DNA from: Bacteroidota bacterium
GTDB lineage: Bacteria > Bacteroidota > Bacteroidia > Bacteroidales > Lentimicrobiaceae
Assembly: GCA_023434665.1 (NCBI GenBank)
Contig: JAEYSM010000009.1
Span: forward strand, 62,001 to 126,000
Direction: 5' to 3'
DNA length: 64,000 nucleotides
Shown: one piece after another, positions 33,134-41,618 of the stretch
Layout of the letters: every line of letters begins with the position of its first letter
Position numbering within the stretch: position 1 is the first letter of the stretch
Notes under the pieces: model-generated
Told to the model about the DNA's origin: nothing
What the model saw: only the letters and a program-made list of their open reading frames with translations
Database searches by the model: none
Translations under genes and position numbers: made by a program

Positions 33134-34267
33134 ATGAGATTTAGTGACATCCCAGGACAGCAACTGATAAAAGAGCGGTTAAGAAAAACAGTTCATGAGC
33201 ATCGAATTAGTCATGCCCAATTATTTTTTGGCCCAAGAGGCTCGGGAAAGTTGGCTATGGCATTAGCTTATGCCCAGTATATAAATTGTTCTAACAGGAC
33301 AGCAGAAGATTCTTGTGGAGTATGTCCTTCTTGCCTCCAATACAGCAAACAAGCTCATCCCGATCTTCATTTTCTTTATCCTATTACAGGAACTAAAGAA
33401 TTCGATAAAGATCCGATGAGTGTAATGTTTTTAGGGCATTGGCGAAAAATTATAGAAAAGTACAAAGGCTTTTTTACTATTAATGAATGGTACGAACAAA
33501 TCGGAATAGAGAATAAACAAGGATTAATCAATACTGCTGATTGTAACGAGCTCATAAGAAAACTCAGTTACACCTCCTACGAGTCGGAGTATAAAGTGAT
33601 GATCATTTGGCTGGTTGAAAAAATTCACCATCAGGGAGCAAATAAAATTCTTAAAATACTTGAAGAACCACCTGATAAGACACTTTTTATTTTAATTACC
33701 GAGCAGCAGGAACAAATATTACCAACAATTCTATCGAGGACTCAACTTCTTAAGTTCCCAAAATACAGTGATGAAGAAATCAAATCAGGTGTTATGTCAA
33801 TTCACGGCTGTACACCCGAGCAAGCCGTAACTGCTACAGGGCTTGCTGATGGAAACATGATAGAAGCCTACAGGATTGTTAGTGAAGGTGAAAGTCAAAA
33901 AGAGCTGTTCCTTTTATTCAGAGACTGGATGAGGGCATGTTTCAGAGAAGACCTCCTAAATATTTCGAAGGTGGCTGATGAACTTAAAGACAATGGAAGG
34001 GAATTTACAAAACGATTCTTTCAATATGCACTGAGAATTGCCAGATACTGTACTCATAAAAACTATAATCTGAAAGAGTACATTCACGCAGAAGGTGAAG
34101 AGATGGAATTTGTTATGAAGTTTTCCCCTTACATCAATCCTTTAAATGTAGAATACTTTATAAATGAGTTTAATACTGCTATATATCATATTGAAAGAAA
34201 TGCCCATATTCCAATGATGGTTATGGACATTTCTTTAAAGTCGATGAAGTGGTTAAAAATGCATTAA
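33134..34267 (+). CDS. holB: DNA polymerase III delta-prime subunit
   Basis: A 377-residue clamp-loader subunit. The ATG at 33134 (MRFSDIPGQQLIKERL) fits the family better than the GTG at 33098. Visible parts are the AAA+ P-loop GPRGSGKLAMAL near residue 38, a four-Cys zinc module (CSNRTAEDSCGVCPSC), and KILEEPPDKTLFILIT followed by LSRTQLLKF, the SRC-like sensor region. The C-terminal collar domain is longer than in E. coli. The stop codon directly abuts the stop codon of the convergent sdhB gene. Confidence 0.88.
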   Translation: MRFSDIPGQQLIKERLRKTVHEHRISHAQLFFGPRGSGKLAMALAYAQYINCSNRTAEDSCGVCPSCLQYSKQAHPDLHFLYPITGTKEFDKDPMSVMFLGHWRKIIEKYKGFFTINEWYEQIGIENKQGLINTADCNELIRKLSYTSYESEYKVMIIWLVEKIHHQGANKILKILEEPPDKTLFILITEQQEQILPTILSRTQLLKFPKYSDEEIKSGVMSIHGCTPEQAVTATGLADGNMIEAYRIVSEGESQKELFLLFRDWMRACFREDLLNISKVADELKDNGREFTKRFFQYALRIARYCTHKNYNLKEYIHAEGEEMEFVMKFSPYINPLNVEYFINEFNTAIYHIERNAHIPMMVMDISLKSMKWLKMH

Positions 34268-35047
34268 TTAAATTCCGCCGCCACCTCTTATGTTTTCACC
34301 TTTGCGTGAAGCTAATTTGGCAGCAATAAACTCACGGTTAAGGCGAGCGATATTTTCCAGAGTTATCAACTTAGGACATTCTGCCTCGCAAGCTCCGGTA
34401 TTTGTACAATTACCGAATCCCTGACGATCCATTTCTGCAACCATATTCTGCACTCGTTCATGAGCTTCTATCTTACCTTGAGGTAATAATGCAAATTTTG
34501 AAACAAATGCACCTACAAACAACATAGCTGAAGCATTTTTACATGCCGCAACACAAGCACCGCAAGAGATACATGCTGCAGCATCCATTGAAAGTTCCGC
34601 ATCAACACGAGGGATGGGTATTGCGTTTCCATCGGGAACACCTCCGGTATTAACACTGATATATCCCCCTGCCTGCACAATTTTATCGAAAGCAGTACGG
34701 TCAACTATAAGGTCCTTGAGCACTGGAAATGCTTTTGCCCGCCAGGGTTCAATTACAATTGTATCGCCATCTTTGAATTTGCGCATATGCAACTGGCATG
34801 TAGTTACGCCGGTATCAGGGCCATGAGGGCGACCATTGATAAACATACTGCAGGTTCCACATATTCCTTCCCTGCAATCATGGTCGAATGCCACAGGCTC
34901 ATCACCTCTTTTTACCAACATTTCATTAAGTTCATCCATCATCTCGAGGAAGGAACTACCGGGTGATATGTCTTGTATTTTGTAAGTAACGAATTTACCT
35001 TTACTTTTTGCATTTGGCTGACGCCATATTTTGAGTGTAAGATCCAT
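34268..35047 (-). CDS. sdhB: Succinate dehydrogenase / fumarate reductase iron-sulfur subunit
   Basis: A 259-residue protein that carries electrons between the flavoprotein and the cytochrome b subunit. The [2Fe-2S] cysteines are in DCREGICGTCSMFI and VTTCQ, the [4Fe-4S] and [3Fe-4S] ligands in CISCGACVAACKNAS and CTNTGACEAECPKLI. It is the last gene of sdhCAB and ends in GENIRGGGGI. The organism probably uses the complex in both directions: fumarate reduction in anaerobiosis or succinate oxidation. Confidence 0.95.
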   Translation of the reverse strand: MDLTLKIWRQPNAKSKGKFVTYKIQDISPGSSFLEMMDELNEMLVKRGDEPVAFDHDCREGICGTCSMFINGRPHGPDTGVTTCQLHMRKFKDGDTIVIEPWRAKAFPVLKDLIVDRTAFDKIVQAGGYISVNTGGVPDGNAIPIPRVDAELSMDAAACISCGACVAACKNASAMLFVGAFVSKFALLPQGKIEAHERVQNMVAEMDRQGFGNCTNTGACEAECPKLITLENIARLNREFIAAKLASRKGENIRGGGGI

Positions 35048-35053
35048 AACTTT

Positions 35054-36994
35054 CTATTTATAATTCCTTTGTTTTACCTCAATGTATTCATAATTAAGTT
35101 CTTCCTTAAGAAGTTCTGGCTCTGCATTTTCACCTTTATAACCCCAGGCGGCTACATACTTAAATTCTTCATCATTACGCAGTGCTTCACCATCCGGTGT
35201 CTGGTATTCTTCGCGGAAATGTCCACCACAAGATTCTTCTCTCAAAAGAGCATCTTTAGCCATGAGTTCTCCTAATTCAAGGAAATCAGCCAGTCGGCCA
35301 GCTTTCTCAAGTTCCATATTTATAGAGTTGGCATCACCCGGAATCTTAACATCTTTCCAGAATTCATCTCTCACCGCCTTTATTTGCTCAATAGCATCCT
35401 TTAGTCCCTTTTCATTACGAGCCATTCCAACCTGCTCCCACATGATATGTCCCAGCTTTCTGTGGAAAGTATCAACGGTTGTATTTCCTTTGATGTTCAT
35501 CAAACGGTTAATCTTATTGATCACCTGCTTTTCTGTTTCTTCAAATTCAGGAAGATCAGTTGAAATGCGAGGAACCGAAATCTGATCGGCAAGATAATTC
35601 TGAATCGTATATGGCAGAACAAAGTAACCATCTGCAAGTCCCTGCATCAGAGCAGAAGCACCCAATCTATTAGCTCCATGATCGCTGAAATTGGCTTCAC
35701 CTGCAGCAAACAAACCTGGTATGGTCGTCATTAATTCATAATCAACCCATAGGCCACCCATGGTATAGTGGACGGCGGGATATATCATCATTGGTACTTT
35801 ATAAGGATCTTCATCCACAATCTTTTCGTACATCTGGAACAAATTGCCATATCGTGCCTCGATCACAGAGCGACCTAAACGATTAATTGCATCGGCAAAG
35901 TCGAGATATACGGCTCTGCCGGTTTCTCCTACCCCGTAACCAGCATCACATCTTTCTTTTGCAGCTCTCGATGCAACGTCTCTAGGAACCAGATTTCCAA
36001 ATGCAGGGTATCTTCTTTCGAGATAATAATCCCGATCTTCTTCCTTTATGTTAATCGGCGATAACTTTCCTTCCCTTATAAGAGCAGCATCTTCTAATTT
36101 CTTTGGCACCCAAATTCTTCCGTCATTTCTAAGACTTTCACTCATCAGAGTGAGTTTCGACTGATGCTCACCATGAACAGGAATACAAGTTGGATGTATC
36201 TGAGTGAAACATGGATTTCCGAAATATGCACCCTTTTTGTATGCTTTCCAGATAGCGGTGACATTTGACCCCATTGCATTTGTCGACAGAAAAAATACAT
36301 TGCCATATCCACCTGTTGCAAGAACTACTGCATGAGCTGAAAACCTTTCAATTTTTCCTGATACCAAATCTCTAACAATTATTCCACGTGCACGTCCCTC
36401 AATTATAACCACATCGAGCATCTCATGACGGGTATACATTTGCACGTTGCCTTTATGTATCTGACGAGCTAAAGCACTATAAGCTCCGAGCAATAACTGT
36501 TGTCCTGTTTGTCCTCTTGCATAAAACGTTCTTGATACCTGAGAACCTCCAAATGATCTGTTATCAAGAAGTCCACCATACTCCCTCGCAAAAGGAACGC
36601 CCTGTGCCACACATTGATCAATAATATTATTACTCACTTCAGCTAAACGATAAACATTTGCTTCCCGTGCGCGATAATCGCCGCCTTTAATTGTGTCATA
36701 AAAAAGGCGATGGACGCTATCACCATCATTTTGATAATTCTTAGCTGCATTGATACCTCCCTGTGCGGCAATGCTATGGGCTCTACGAGGACTGTCCTGG
36801 TAGCAAAATGCTTTTACCTTGAAGCCCATTTCAGCTAAGGAAGCAGCGGCCGATGCCCCTGCTAGTCCTGTCCCTACAACAATCACATCGAGCTTACGCT
36901 TATTTGCCGGATTAACAAGTTGTGAATGTGATTTGTAACTTGTCCACTTCATCTCCAGTGGTCCTTGTGGTATCTTTGAATTTAACTCTGCCAT
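35054..36994 (-). CDS. sdhA: Succinate dehydrogenase / fumarate reductase flavoprotein subunit
   Basis: A 646-residue FAD-containing catalytic subunit. The FAD-binding N-terminus VVGTGLAGASAAASLAEMGF, the covalent FAD attachment region RRAHSIAAQGGINAAKNYQ, the active-site HPTCIPVHGEHQSKLTLM and RLGASALMQGLADGYFVLP are all visible. The C-terminal helical domain keeps MWEQVGMARNEKGLKDAIEQ. Six bases separate it from sdhB. Its type is that of B-type quinol:fumarate reductases. Confidence 0.95.
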   Translation of the reverse strand: MAELNSKIPQGPLEMKWTSYKSHSQLVNPANKRKLDVIVVGTGLAGASAAASLAEMGFKVKAFCYQDSPRRAHSIAAQGGINAAKNYQNDGDSVHRLFYDTIKGGDYRAREANVYRLAEVSNNIIDQCVAQGVPFAREYGGLLDNRSFGGSQVSRTFYARGQTGQQLLLGAYSALARQIHKGNVQMYTRHEMLDVVIIEGRARGIIVRDLVSGKIERFSAHAVVLATGGYGNVFFLSTNAMGSNVTAIWKAYKKGAYFGNPCFTQIHPTCIPVHGEHQSKLTLMSESLRNDGRIWVPKKLEDAALIREGKLSPINIKEEDRDYYLERRYPAFGNLVPRDVASRAAKERCDAGYGVGETGRAVYLDFADAINRLGRSVIEARYGNLFQMYEKIVDEDPYKVPMMIYPAVHYTMGGLWVDYELMTTIPGLFAAGEANFSDHGANRLGASALMQGLADGYFVLPYTIQNYLADQISVPRISTDLPEFEETEKQVINKINRLMNIKGNTTVDTFHRKLGHIMWEQVGMARNEKGLKDAIEQIKAVRDEFWKDVKIPGDANSINMELEKAGRLADFLELGELMAKDALLREESCGGHFREEYQTPDGEALRNDEEFKYVAAWGYKGENAEPELLKEELNYEYIEVKQRNYK

Positions 36995-37068
36995 AAGATC
37001 TTCAAATTGAGTTTTAATTTCTTTATTGAATCAATAATTACAAGATGCCTTTCAGCAATTCTTATCAA

Positions 37069-37746
37069 CTATACCGGAAGCTCCCTAAAGAAGTATATCA
37101 CCAGCGGTATTGTAATAAACCCAACGGTTATAATTATTGCAATTATTCTGCTAATTGCGAAAACAGTGGGTGTGTACTTATTATGGTTGAACCCCAGAGA
37201 CTGAAGTCCGGAATGAAAGGCATGATCAAGATGAAAACCCAGTAATAATAGCCAAATGATATAAATAATAACATGCTGTAAGTGTTGGAATTTTACAAGT
37301 ACAAGCTTGGCCATATTCTCATAAGTATTCCCATCATAAACTACGTGCTCTATGTTTCCTGTCTTAGCCTGAAAGAAAAAATTATAAAGATGGTAGATTA
37401 GGACGAGAAAAATTAAAATACCAGTGTGGATCATGAACTTTGAAAATGGCGACATTTCGGAATAAGGCGTCACCTTATATCTTTTTGGTCTGGCCCTCCA
37501 GTTTTGAATCTGCAATACCACCCCTGCAATAATATGAATGATGAAACCACCAAACAAAAATATCTGCATAAACTGAATAACAGGATTATTTACCATGAAA
37601 CTTGCTGCCTTATTAAAGGTCTCTCCATTGTCATTCACTAGAACCAGTAAGTTAACTGTCAGGTGAACAAAAAGGAATGCAATCAGGAATAAACCTGCCA
37701 GTGACATAATAACCTTCTTCGTGATAGATGAGTACTTAAGGGCCAT
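37069..37746 (-). CDS. sdhC: Succinate dehydrogenase cytochrome b subunit (B-type)
   Basis: A 225-residue di-heme membrane anchor. I use the ATG at 37746 (MALKYSSITKKVIMSLAGLF); the longer frame adds an unlikely N-terminal stretch. Five hydrophobic segments are seen, with His residues in the segments IAFLFVHLTVNLLVLV, GFIIHIIAGVV, LVLIYHLYNFF and LLLGFHLDHAFHSGLQSLG that are heme-ligand candidates. It is the first gene of the operon and a single subunit replaces SdhC+SdhD. The sdhA start follows after 74 bases. Confidence 0.9.
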   Translation of the reverse strand: MALKYSSITKKVIMSLAGLFLIAFLFVHLTVNLLVLVNDNGETFNKAASFMVNNPVIQFMQIFLFGGFIIHIIAGVVLQIQNWRARPKRYKVTPYSEMSPFSKFMIHTGILIFLVLIYHLYNFFFQAKTGNIEHVVYDGNTYENMAKLVLVKFQHLQHVIIYIIWLLLLGFHLDHAFHSGLQSLGFNHNKYTPTVFAISRIIAIIITVGFITIPLVIYFFRELPV

Positions 37747-37848
37747 AATATTTAGATTGTTAATTTGTACATTTAAAACAAACACATTTTTACCCGATTA
37801 ACTTCTTCTAAAGTTAAATTGTTGTTTAAATTTGCGAAACAAGAGAAC

Positions 37849-37893
37849 CGGCAAATGGTTGTTACAAAGATAAAAAAATACTATCATTTGCCG
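37849..37893. promoter_or_regulatory. Inverted repeat around the sdhCAB promoter
   Basis: A perfect 9-bp inverted repeat, CGGCAAATG (37849-37857) and CATTTGCCG (37885-37893), brackets the predicted sdhC -7 box. It lies in the divergent region between sdhC and the first M24 peptidase and could bind a regulator or form a hairpin. Confidence 0.45.
37865..37872 (-). promoter_or_regulatory. -7 box of the sdhCAB operon
   Basis: The minus strand reads TATCTTTG, an exact -7 match, giving a leader of about 110 bases before the sdhC ATG. No clear -33 element is present, which could mean an activator is needed. Confidence 0.45.
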
Positions 37894-37931
37894 ATTTACC
37901 TTGAAGATACATATCCAAAAGCCACTAAAGT

Positions 37932-39242
37932 ATGCGTTATCAGCCGATTGAGCCATCTCTATTTATTAATAACAGAAACAGGCTCGAAAAGAAATTAAAA
38001 CCAAATTCATTGGCTATTATACATTCTGCCGATGAAATGCCACGAAATGGCGATCAAACATTCCCCTATCGTCAAAATAGTGACATGTTTTACCTTACCG
38101 GACTTGATCAGGAGAAGACAATTTTAACTCTTTTCCCAAATCACCCTGATGAAAATATGAGGGAAATAGCTTTCATAGTTGAAACAGACGATCATATGGT
38201 TACCTGGTATGGCCATAAGTATACACTGGATCAAGCGTCAAGTATATCGGGAATTAAGACTATAAAATGGCTGAGTCAGTTTGATAGTACCCTCAGGGAT
38301 TTTATGACAAGGGCAAACTATGTTTACTTAAATATTGAAGAAAGTGCCAAATTCGTTAATGAGATTGAGTCGCGTAATCTGCGTTTTGCAAAAGAGTTGA
38401 AAGATAAATATCCTCTGCACGAATATGAAAGACTTTTCCCTTTAATCGTTGAACAAAGGCTCATCAAAGAGGAAGAGGAAATCAATCTTCTGAGCAAAGC
38501 TTGTGACATTACTAATGATGCATTTCACAGGGTGTTATCATTTACAAAACCAGGGATAAAGGAGTATGAAGTTGAAGCTGAGATAACACATGAATTTATA
38601 AGACAGGGTGCATCCGGTCATGCCTATCCTCCTATAATTGCATCAGGTGAGAACAACAATATCCTGCACTACAATCAAAATGACCAGGTTTGCAAAGATG
38701 GCCAGCTTCTATTGCTTGATTTTGGAGCCGAATATGCTAATTATGCAGCCGACTTGTCTCGAACAATCCCCGTTAACGGCAAATTCACCCCCCGTCAGCG
38801 GCAAGTATATGAAGCAGTTTTAAGAATTTTACGAAAAGCAGCTAAAATGTTGGTTCCCGGGGTTACTATTGACTCATATCATGCACAGGTTATCAAACTG
38901 ATGGAAAGTGAATTAATAGATCTCGGCCTTATAACCCAGGATGATATTGACAATCAACCGGAGGGCAAGCCGGCTTTCTTTAAGTATTATATGCATGGTA
39001 CATCTCACTTTATTGGTCTGGATGTTCATGATGTAGGTACAAAGCAGATTCAATTACAAAAAGGAATGGTTCTGAGTTGTGAACCGGGAATATATATTCC
39101 TGAAGAAGGATTTGGTATAAGGTTAGAGAACGATATTATGGTAGACCATGAACCTGTTGACCTGATGGCTCATATTCCAATTGAACCAGATGAAATAGAG
39201 GCTCTTATGAGTTTGAATACCAAACAAATGATAGAAGCATAA
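37932..39242 (+). CDS. Xaa-Pro aminopeptidase (M24B), copy 1
   Basis: A 436-residue cytoplasmic metallopeptidase of the aminopeptidase P type, which removes an N-terminal residue preceding proline. The N-terminal creatinase-like domain includes NSDMFYLTGLDQEKTILTL, the C-terminal pita-bread domain has the metal ligands in LLLDFGAEYANYAADLSRTI (two Asp), HGTSHFIGLDVHD (His), SCEPGIYIPEEG (Glu) and GIRLENDI (Glu). All five are present, so it should be active. Copy 2 follows 19 bases downstream. Confidence 0.93.
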   Translation: MRYQPIEPSLFINNRNRLEKKLKPNSLAIIHSADEMPRNGDQTFPYRQNSDMFYLTGLDQEKTILTLFPNHPDENMREIAFIVETDDHMVTWYGHKYTLDQASSISGIKTIKWLSQFDSTLRDFMTRANYVYLNIEESAKFVNEIESRNLRFAKELKDKYPLHEYERLFPLIVEQRLIKEEEEINLLSKACDITNDAFHRVLSFTKPGIKEYEVEAEITHEFIRQGASGHAYPPIIASGENNNILHYNQNDQVCKDGQLLLLDFGAEYANYAADLSRTIPVNGKFTPRQRQVYEAVLRILRKAAKMLVPGVTIDSYHAQVIKLMESELIDLGLITQDDIDNQPEGKPAFFKYYMHGTSHFIGLDVHDVGTKQIQLQKGMVLSCEPGIYIPEEGFGIRLENDIMVDHEPVDLMAHIPIEPDEIEALMSLNTKQMIEA

Positions 39243-39261
39243 AAAACAAAAATAAAGAAAC

Positions 39262-40653
39262 ATGTTTAATCCACAAACCTACATGGCGCGCCGTGATGCG
39301 CTAAGAAAAGAAGTGAATTCCGGAATTATTGTACTTCCGGGAAATACTGAAGCTTCATTCAATTATCCCGCAAACACATATCATTTCAGGCAGGATAGCA
39401 CTTTCAGCTATTTCTTCGGCTTGAATCAGCCCGATTTGGGAGGAATCATCGATATTGAAGAAAATAAAGACATTCTTTTTGGCAATGATGTTGATATGGA
39501 CGATATCATTTGGATGGGTCCACAACCTTCAATGGTCGAAAGAGGTGAAAAAGTAGGTATAAGAGAAACTTATCCGTTGATAGATTTTAACAGCTATATC
39601 AAGGAAGCCATGTCAAAAGGTCGTAAGATTCATTTTCTTCCACCATACCGTGGCGAAACAAAAATCTGGTTATCTGAAATTACTGGTTGGGATATTAACC
39701 AATTAAAGGGCGAAGCTTCTGTTGAATTAATTAAAGCAGTGGTAAAACTTCGCAGTATAAAGTCATCTGAAGAGATTGAGATCATTAATAAGATGGTAGA
39801 TGTTGCAGGGCTCATGCATACAACAGCTATGAAAATGGCTTTCCCCGGGATTGTTGAACAGGAAATAGCCGGTACTATTGAAGGTATTGCACTTGCAAAG
39901 GCAGGACCTGTTTCTTTCCCTGTTATTTTGAGTATAAATGGCCAAACATTACATAATCACTATCATGGCAATACCCTGACTGAAGGACGCATGTTAGTTG
40001 TAGATGCAGGTTGTGAATCAGAAGAGTATTTATATGCAAGTGATATCACCAGAAGTTGTCCTGTTGGTGGAAAATTCAATCATCGACAGAAAGACATTTA
40101 TGAAATTGTTCTAAGAGCCAATATGAATGCAATTGAGGCCATCAGACCAGGAATACCCTATCGCGAAGTTCATATGATTGCAGCAAAAACCATAGCTGAG
40201 GGGTTGAAAGGTCTCGGAATCATGAAAGGAGATGTGGATGAAGCTGTTGCACAGGGTGCTCATGCTATGTTTTTCCCTCATGGTCTTGGTCATATGCTCG
40301 GAATGGATGTTCATGACCTGGAAGGAGTAGGTGAGAATTATGTTGGATATAATGAAGAGATTGCCCGATCAAAGCAATTTGGAACAGCTTTTTTAAGAAT
40401 GGGTCGTAAATTGGAACAAGGATTCGTTATAACCGTTGAACCTGGTATTTATTTCATACCAGCTCTGATAGATCAATGGAAATCTGAAGGACTTCACAAA
40501 GACTTCATCAATTACGATATTGTAGAAAATTATAAAGATTTCGGAGGTATAAGGATTGAAGACGATGTGCTTGTAACTGATTCCGCATATAGAGTATTGG
40601 GTAAGCCCATTCCTAAAACAGTAAGTGAAATTGAAAACCTTATGGCCAAATAA
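39262..40653 (+). CDS. Xaa-Pro peptidase family protein (M24B), copy 2
   Basis: A 463-residue paralogue of the previous gene with similar architecture but clearly divergent sequence. Metal ligands: VVDAGCESEEYLYASDITRS, FFPHGLGHMLGMDVHD, TVEPGIYFIP and GIRIEDDVLV. It has an extra segment between the His motif and the Glu motif (EGVGENYVGYNEEIARSKQF). Together with copy 1 it forms a two-gene operon ended by a strong terminator, and probably handles different proline-containing peptides. Confidence 0.92.
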   Translation: MFNPQTYMARRDALRKEVNSGIIVLPGNTEASFNYPANTYHFRQDSTFSYFFGLNQPDLGGIIDIEENKDILFGNDVDMDDIIWMGPQPSMVERGEKVGIRETYPLIDFNSYIKEAMSKGRKIHFLPPYRGETKIWLSEITGWDINQLKGEASVELIKAVVKLRSIKSSEEIEIINKMVDVAGLMHTTAMKMAFPGIVEQEIAGTIEGIALAKAGPVSFPVILSINGQTLHNHYHGNTLTEGRMLVVDAGCESEEYLYASDITRSCPVGGKFNHRQKDIYEIVLRANMNAIEAIRPGIPYREVHMIAAKTIAEGLKGLGIMKGDVDEAVAQGAHAMFFPHGLGHMLGMDVHDLEGVGENYVGYNEEIARSKQFGTAFLRMGRKLEQGFVITVEPGIYFIPALIDQWKSEGLHKDFINYDIVENYKDFGGIRIEDDVLVTDSAYRVLGKPIPKTVSEIENLMAK

Positions 40654-40674
40654 GGTTTATTATAATAGAATTGT

Positions 40675-40705
40675 ACCGGCCGGGAAACATTTCCGGCCGG
40701 TTTTT
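40675..40705 (+). terminator. Terminator of the two M24 peptidase genes
   Basis: ACCGGCCGG / CCGGCCGGT forms a 9-bp, GC-only core stem with a 9-base loop and ends in TTTTT. It is the most stable hairpin in the window by eye. Confidence 0.9.
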
Positions 40706-40733
40706 CCTTATGAAATACTAAAGTATTCAAATT

Positions 40734-41546
40734 ATGAATGGTCAGATAGCATTTAACGGACAACCAATAAATTACAGAATTCAGGGGTCTGGTCCCTGGA
40801 TTGTATTACTACATGGATTTCTTGAGTCTATAGAGATATGGAATGATCTTGCAAATTATCTTGCAGATCGTTTTAGTGTGCTTATGATAGATTTACCGGG
40901 GCATGGAAGAAGTGGTCTGACAGGAGAAAATCTTCCAATTCCAACAATTGCAGAGGCAGTTAAACATGTTATAACTCAGCTATCCATTGATTCATATATA
41001 ATTTGCGGGCATTCAATGGGCGGCTATGTTAGTTTGGAACTTGCCAAAACATCACCTGCTTTTATTAAAGGGCTGATACTCTTTCATTCACATGCCGCTC
41101 CAGATGATGAAAAAGCAAAAGAAAACCGTAACCGGACAATTAACGTGGTGAAGCTTAACCATGCAAATTTTATCCAGAGCTTCATACCCGAAATGTTTGC
41201 TGAAAAGAACCAGGAGCGTTTAAAGAATGAGATAGACATTCTGAAAAACAGAGCAGCATCAACTTCTGGCAAGGCTATAATCGCTGCATTATCGGGTATG
41301 CGCGACAGGGCTGGATCTCTTGATGTTTTGATGAACGCGAATTTTCCTATATTTTTTATCATAGGTAAAGATGACTCAAGAATGCCTTATGAGAAAATCA
41401 TCGCACAAACAATGTTGGCCACTCATGCTGAAAGTCTGCTTTTAAGTGATGTGGGACATATGGGGTTTATCGAAGCACCTGAAAAGATTTTCCCTGCTAT
41501 AAGGGACTTCTGTTTGCGAAATTTGAGCGTGCATAAAATTGATTAA
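40734..41546 (+). CDS. Alpha/beta hydrolase
   Basis: A 270-residue soluble hydrolase of the BioH/MenH-like class. The oxyanion HGFLESIEIW, the nucleophile elbow IICGHSMGGYVS (Ser98 region), the acid in FFIIGKDDSRMP and the His in SDVGHMGFIEAPE make a complete catalytic triad. The substrate is unknown; no pathway neighbours point to one. The final codons of this gene contain the promoter of the ricT operon, and the stop codon TAA is part of its -7 box. Confidence 0.85.
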   Translation: MNGQIAFNGQPINYRIQGSGPWIVLLHGFLESIEIWNDLANYLADRFSVLMIDLPGHGRSGLTGENLPIPTIAEAVKHVITQLSIDSYIICGHSMGGYVSLELAKTSPAFIKGLILFHSHAAPDDEKAKENRNRTINVVKLNHANFIQSFIPEMFAEKNQERLKNEIDILKNRAASTSGKAIIAALSGMRDRAGSLDVLMNANFPIFFIIGKDDSRMPYEKIIAQTMLATHAESLLLSDVGHMGFIEAPEKIFPAIRDFCLRNLSVHKID

Positions 41547-41551
41547 CTTTG
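41522..41551 (+). promoter_or_regulatory. Promoter of the ricT-gldH-PBP operon
   Basis: TTTG at 41522-41525, then 18 bases, then TAACTTTG at 41544-41551, a full consensus match. It lies in the last codons of the upstream hydrolase; the TAA stop is the first three bases of the -7 box. Confidence 0.75.
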
Positions 41552-41618
41552 CATCAGCAGACCAAAATTAAATCTCTATATAACAGCTCTTTATTATTGC
41601 TGTACCAGAAAAATTCCA

